From NCBI GenBank assembly GCA_964455935.1, contig CAYVZU010000069.1, positions 1-19,970 of the forward strand: DNA of 19,970 bases. Direction: 5' to 3'. This DNA is from CAYVZU01 sp964455935. GTDB lineage: Bacteria; Fibrobacterota; CAYVZU01. Below are positions 17,593 through 19,970 of this stretch, in pieces (positions within the stretch are counted from its first letter, which is position 1; the number at the start of each line of letters is the position of its first letter). The position numbers were made by a program, and so were the translations under genes. Below the pieces are notes generated by a model, which saw only the letters and a program-made list of their open reading frames with translations, had not been told where the DNA came from and ran no database searches.

Positions 17593-17665
17593 TGAGTGGG
17601 TCAGTCGTGAGTGGTGAGTGCTCTGGCACAAATTATTAATTATTAATTCATAATTATGAATTAAG
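17593..17665 (+). repeat. two heptad repeat blocks between dnaK and dnaJ, with a 22-base palindrome
   Basis: Directly after the dnaK stop comes a G/T-rich block in seven-base steps: TGAGTGG, GTCAGTC, GTGAGTG twice. After CTCTGGCAC an A/T-rich block begins at 17631: AATTATT twice, then AATTCAT, AATTATG, AATTAAG. Positions 17643-17664 are a perfect palindrome made of TTAATTCATAA and its complement. Confidence 0.65.
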
Positions 17666-17680
17666 GATTGGTTTTGTAGA

Positions 17681-18832
17681 ATGCCTCCCAACAATAAACG
17701 CGATTATTACGAAGTCCTTGGCGTGCCGCGCACCTCCAGCGAGGACGAGATCAAGAAAGCTTACCGCAAGCTGGCGTTCAAGTATCACCCCGACAAAAAC
17801 AAGGGCGACAAGGAGGCCGAAGAGAAGTTCAAAGAAGCATCCGAGGCTTACGAGGTGCTCAGTGACGCCAAGAAGCGCCAGACCTATGATCAATACGGGC
17901 ATGCCGGCGTGAACCAGTCCTTTGGCCAGGGCGGGTTCGACATGAACGACTTCTTTCGCCATCACCAGTCCGACCTGGGCGACATCTTTTCGCAGCTTTT
18001 TGGCGGCGGATCCGCGTTTGGAACGCGGTCGCGGCGGGGTGGCCGGCGGACCGCTGAACAACGCGGCAACGATCTTCAACTCCGCCTGAAATTGACCCTT
18101 GAGGAGATCGCGAAAGGGACAACGAAAAAGATCAACCTGCGGCGGAAGGATATCTGTCAGGCCTGCGGAGGAAAAGGAACGCGAAGCGGAAACCGGCAAA
18201 ACTGCCCAACCTGTGCCGGACGCGGCCAGGTCCGGCAGGTTTCGCAATCCATTTTCGGCCAGGTCGTCAACGTGACCAACTGCCCCCAATGCGGGGGCGA
18301 AGGCACGATTGTCACAGACCCGTGTTCCGTCTGTGGCGGCGACGGCCGTGTCCGGTCCGAGACGACCATTTCCGTCGATATCCCGGCCGGCGTATCGGAA
18401 GGCAACTACATCCCCATTCCCGGCAAGGGTGATGCGGGTCCGCACGGCGGGCCGTCGGGCGACCTGATCGTGCTGATCGAAGAGCAGAAGGACGATTTTT
18501 TCGAGCGCCACGGCGTGGATCTGCTCTGCGAAGTTCCAGTCACGTTTTCCCAGGCCGCTCTGGGCGATACAATCACAATCCGGACCATTGACGGCAAAGC
18601 CAACCTCCGCATTCCGCCCGGTACTCAATCCGGCAAGGTTTTTCGCCTCAGGGGCAAAGGGCTTCCGGTCCTGCGCAGCAGCGAAACCGGCGATCAGCTC
18701 GCGCGCATTCGCGTGGAAACGCCCGAGAAGCTTTCCCGGGAACAGAAGGAACTCTTCGAGCGCCTTCGCGAGATGGAAAAAAAGCCTTCAAGCAACGGCA
18801 TCTTCGAAAAGGCCAAGGGTATTTTCACCTAA
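17681..18832 (+). CDS. dnaJ: co-chaperone DnaJ (Hsp40, type I)
   Basis: DnaJ delivers substrates to DnaK and stimulates its ATPase. The 383 residues contain the J domain (about 6-71) with the essential HPD at 36-38, a short Gly/Phe-rich linker (about 80-115, FGQGGFDMNDFF and LFGGGSAFG), and four zinc-binding CxxCxGxG repeats with Cys at 159/162, 175/178, 201/204 and 215/218. Two beta-rich C-terminal domains follow, with the usual DLIVLIEE and LRIPPGTQSGKVFRLRGKGL motifs. The ATG at 17681 has only a weak AAGGA 13 bases away. It follows dnaK after an 88-base spacer filled with heptad repeats. No terminator with a U-tract was seen downstream. Confidence 0.97.
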   Translation: MPPNNKRDYYEVLGVPRTSSEDEIKKAYRKLAFKYHPDKNKGDKEAEEKFKEASEAYEVLSDAKKRQTYDQYGHAGVNQSFGQGGFDMNDFFRHHQSDLGDIFSQLFGGGSAFGTRSRRGGRRTAEQRGNDLQLRLKLTLEEIAKGTTKKINLRRKDICQACGGKGTRSGNRQNCPTCAGRGQVRQVSQSIFGQVVNVTNCPQCGGEGTIVTDPCSVCGGDGRVRSETTISVDIPAGVSEGNYIPIPGKGDAGPHGGPSGDLIVLIEEQKDDFFERHGVDLLCEVPVTFSQAALGDTITIRTIDGKANLRIPPGTQSGKVFRLRGKGLPVLRSSETGDQLARIRVETPEKLSREQKELFERLREMEKKPSSNGIFEKAKGIFT

Positions 18833-19014
18833 TCCCTGCCATGCCGCAACGCAATCGGCGGATGTCTCTACCGCCAGATCTGTTTGGTGGTGGGGCCGGT
18901 CTCCTGCGGCAACGAAGATATTCTTCGCGATGAGTCTCAAGGGGCACTGCAACCGGATCCCGGAAACAGGAAAAGCGGATTGCCGCTGAAGAAGTACCCC
19001 CAACAAACATTCGT
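18833..19014. other. 182-base spacer after dnaJ without recognisable gene
   Basis: A 30-codon frame from ATG at 18841 has no ribosome binding site or known motif. Two small hairpins are present: CGAAGA-TAT-TCTTCG (18913-18927) and AGCGG-ATTG-CCGCT (18974-18987). Neither has a T-run, so termination of the dnaK-dnaJ transcript is not explained by them. Confidence 0.4.
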
Positions 19015-19312
19015 ATGTCCGAGATCTACCGTAACGCCAAAGTGATCACCGGCGGCAAAAATTCCCGCACGGCCCAGGCCTTTGCGGTTTCAAACGGCCG
19101 CTTTGTTTCCGTGGGCACCAATGAGGAAGTACTGCGTGGAACTTCGCGGGAGGTCCGCCAAATTGACCTGGGCCGCCGTTGCGTGATTCCCGGACTCAAC
19201 GACAGTCACTGTCACGCAATGGCTGCTTCCGCCGCTGGATATGACCGTAGACCACACGGTCGTTGGGGGCCGTGTGGTCTACAGCCGTCCGGGTTACAAA
19301 CTGCCGGATTGA
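19015..19312 (+). pseudogene. amidohydrolase (YtcJ-like) remnant: N- and C-terminal ends only
   Basis: The frame from ATG 19015 matches the start of a metal-dependent amidohydrolase: MSEIYRNAKVITGG, AFAVSNGRFVSVGTNEEVLR, and the strand-one metal motif VIPGLNDSHCH, where the last His-x-His-like pair binds zinc. After about 70 residues similarity stops. In the next frame, from about 19235 to the TGA at 19310-19312, the sequence encodes VDHTVVGGRVVYSRPGYKLP. This matches the very C-terminal strand of the same family (a VGG-x-VVY motif). The roughly 400-450 residues between them, with the rest of the active site, are absent and the joint is out of frame. No ribosome binding site is visible at the ATG. 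The gene is dead by internal deletion unless the assembly has collapsed it. Confidence 0.7.
19247..19282. repeat. 13-bp perfect inverted repeat in the amidohydrolase C-terminal remnant
   Basis: GTAGACCACACGG (19247-19259) and CCGTGTGGTCTAC (19270-19282) flank a 10-base loop. It lies within codons for the VDHTVVGGRVVY motif, about 12-30 bases from the deletion joint. No T-run follows. Confidence 0.75.
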
Positions 19313-19339
19313 TTCCATTTATAATCGGCGTGCCGCGGC

Positions 19340-19444
19340 TCAATCCACAATCGTCAGATGCCGAACGATTGTCGTGGAGTTCTGTTTTACCTGGATAATG
19401 TACTGCTCGCTGGGAACCGTTAGCGGGCTCCGGAACGCACCTTT
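19340..19444 (-). pseudogene. possible C-terminal remnant of a secreted protein
   Basis: On the minus strand one frame reads from just after a TAG (19445-19447) to a TGA (19340-19342): GAFRSPLTVPSEQYIIQVKQ then NSTTIVRHLTIVD. The short strand-turn-strand pattern with YIIQVK and a basic last strand is like the end of C-terminal sorting domains of secreted proteins in Bacteroidetes-related bacteria. No start or upstream body in the same frame is present. This is a weak pattern match on 34 residues. Confidence 0.25.
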
Positions 19445-19447
19445 CTA

Positions 19448-19928
19448 AACATTGGAATGTCTTGCCGAACTTGGACCGGACGTTGGCCGGGTTGTATGTG
19501 GTCGCTTTCCAGGGGTCCTCCCTGACTCTACCCAAAGCCTGTATTACTCCAACGCGGACCGGACCAGGGTGGTTTGTCCAAAGATGAAAGGCAAAGAATA
19601 GAGATCAAGATCAATGCAAAAATGAAGTTCCGCGGAGAAAACATGCGATTCCTTCTTGCATACGAATTCACTGTGGGCAATATATTTATCCGCCTTGGTC
19701 AATCATGTGCTCATCAGGCTTTCCAAAGAACAGGGTATGCCACCGGCGAACGTAAATCACCGGGCTTCGATTCCTTGCGAACAACCGTCATCCGGCAACA
19801 GACCCAAGGCCGGTCGCCGGCGCAATATGGATTGTTTGCAGTCTTGCGGAACCGGTGCAAAGCGGGTAGGGTGAGGTCAGAACCTGAGAAACGCCGCACC
19901 TTGACGTCTTTCGGGCGCGCGCTGTGCC
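19448..19928. other. about 480 bases without recognisable genes
   Basis: Open frames on both strands (for example plus 19574-19960) lack ribosome binding sites and family motifs and overlap each other. Base composition is less biased than in the genes to the left, as expected of decayed DNA. Nothing further could be supported. Confidence 0.4.
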
Positions 19929-19970
19929 TTATTTCACCAGAGTCATTCTGCGCAGTTTAGCGAAACTCTC
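19929..19970 (-). CDS. C-terminal end of a protein with a type IX-like sorting tail (runs off right edge)
   Basis: Read on the minus strand from the right edge, the frame gives ESFAKLRRMTLVK and then TAA (19929-19931). A final strand of the form F-x-x-x-R-R-M-x-L-V-K directly before the stop is typical of the C-terminal sorting domain of proteins exported by the type IX (Por) system. Only 13 residues are visible, so the rest of the protein and its function are unknown. Confidence 0.4.
   Translation of the reverse strand, partial: ESFAKLRRMTLVK

Noticed and set aside
17612..17629. Second CIRCE between dnaK and dnaJ (GAGTGCT...GGCAC)
   Set aside because: The half-sites are in the wrong order and spacing; the likeness comes from the GTGAGTG heptads.
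19574..19960. 128-codon open frame near the right end
   Set aside because: It overlaps competing frames, has no motif or good start signal, and runs over the tail of the minus-strand gene at 19929-19970.

Overview
The window is a piece of a Gram-negative bacterial chromosome, moderately GC-rich. A run of 10 Ns inside groEL shows that it comes from a draft assembly. LPS-transport genes (OstA/LptA-like, LptB) imply a diderm cell. A 13-residue tail at the right edge resembles a type IX (Por) secretion C-terminal sorting signal. Together these point, with low certainty, to a phylum of the Fibrobacteres-Chlorobi-Bacteroidetes superphylum. No rRNA, tRNA, CRISPR array or intact insertion sequence was seen.

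Layout. (1) Positions 1-4300, minus strand: a tight envelope operon reading lytic transglycosylase, secreted alpha/beta-hydrolase, OstA-like protein, lptB, rpoN. Stop and start codons overlap or nearly touch at three of the four junctions; about 54 bases separate the hydrolase from the OstA-like gene. rpoN runs off the left edge. (2) Positions 4408-7089, minus strand: a GH57 / 4-alpha-glucanotransferase-like protein followed, with an 11-base overlap, by a membrane-anchored STAS-domain protein. A good sigma-70-type promoter precedes them. The GH57 protein appears to have lost both catalytic acids. (3) Positions 7128-8511, plus strand: a small SAM methyltransferase and a secreted DUF1573 protein. 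(4) Positions 8869-18832: a chaperone island. clpB lies on the minus strand, divergent from groES-groEL-hrcA-grpE-dnaK-dnaJ on the plus strand. One CIRCE operator (the HrcA site) overlaps the groES promoter. Two tandem hairpins sit between groEL and hrcA. (5) Positions 18833-19970: a decayed region. It holds an amidohydrolase reduced to its two ends, a possible remnant of a secreted-protein tail, and the last codons of a minus-strand gene entering from the right.

The disaggregase ClpB, DnaK-DnaJ-GrpE, GroES-GroEL and their repressor HrcA form a complete heat-shock folding set with its own feedback control. The envelope operon combines LPS transport and peptidoglycan cleavage with sigma-54; lptB next to rpoN is an arrangement familiar from other Gram-negative bacteria.

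The points most worth a second look are the apparently inactive GH57 protein coupled to a membrane STAS protein, the 7-base-periodic repeat clusters placed just after stop codons, the hairpin pair in front of hrcA (which has no visible ribosome binding site), and the collapsed amidohydrolase with a 13-bp inverted repeat in its surviving C-terminal end.
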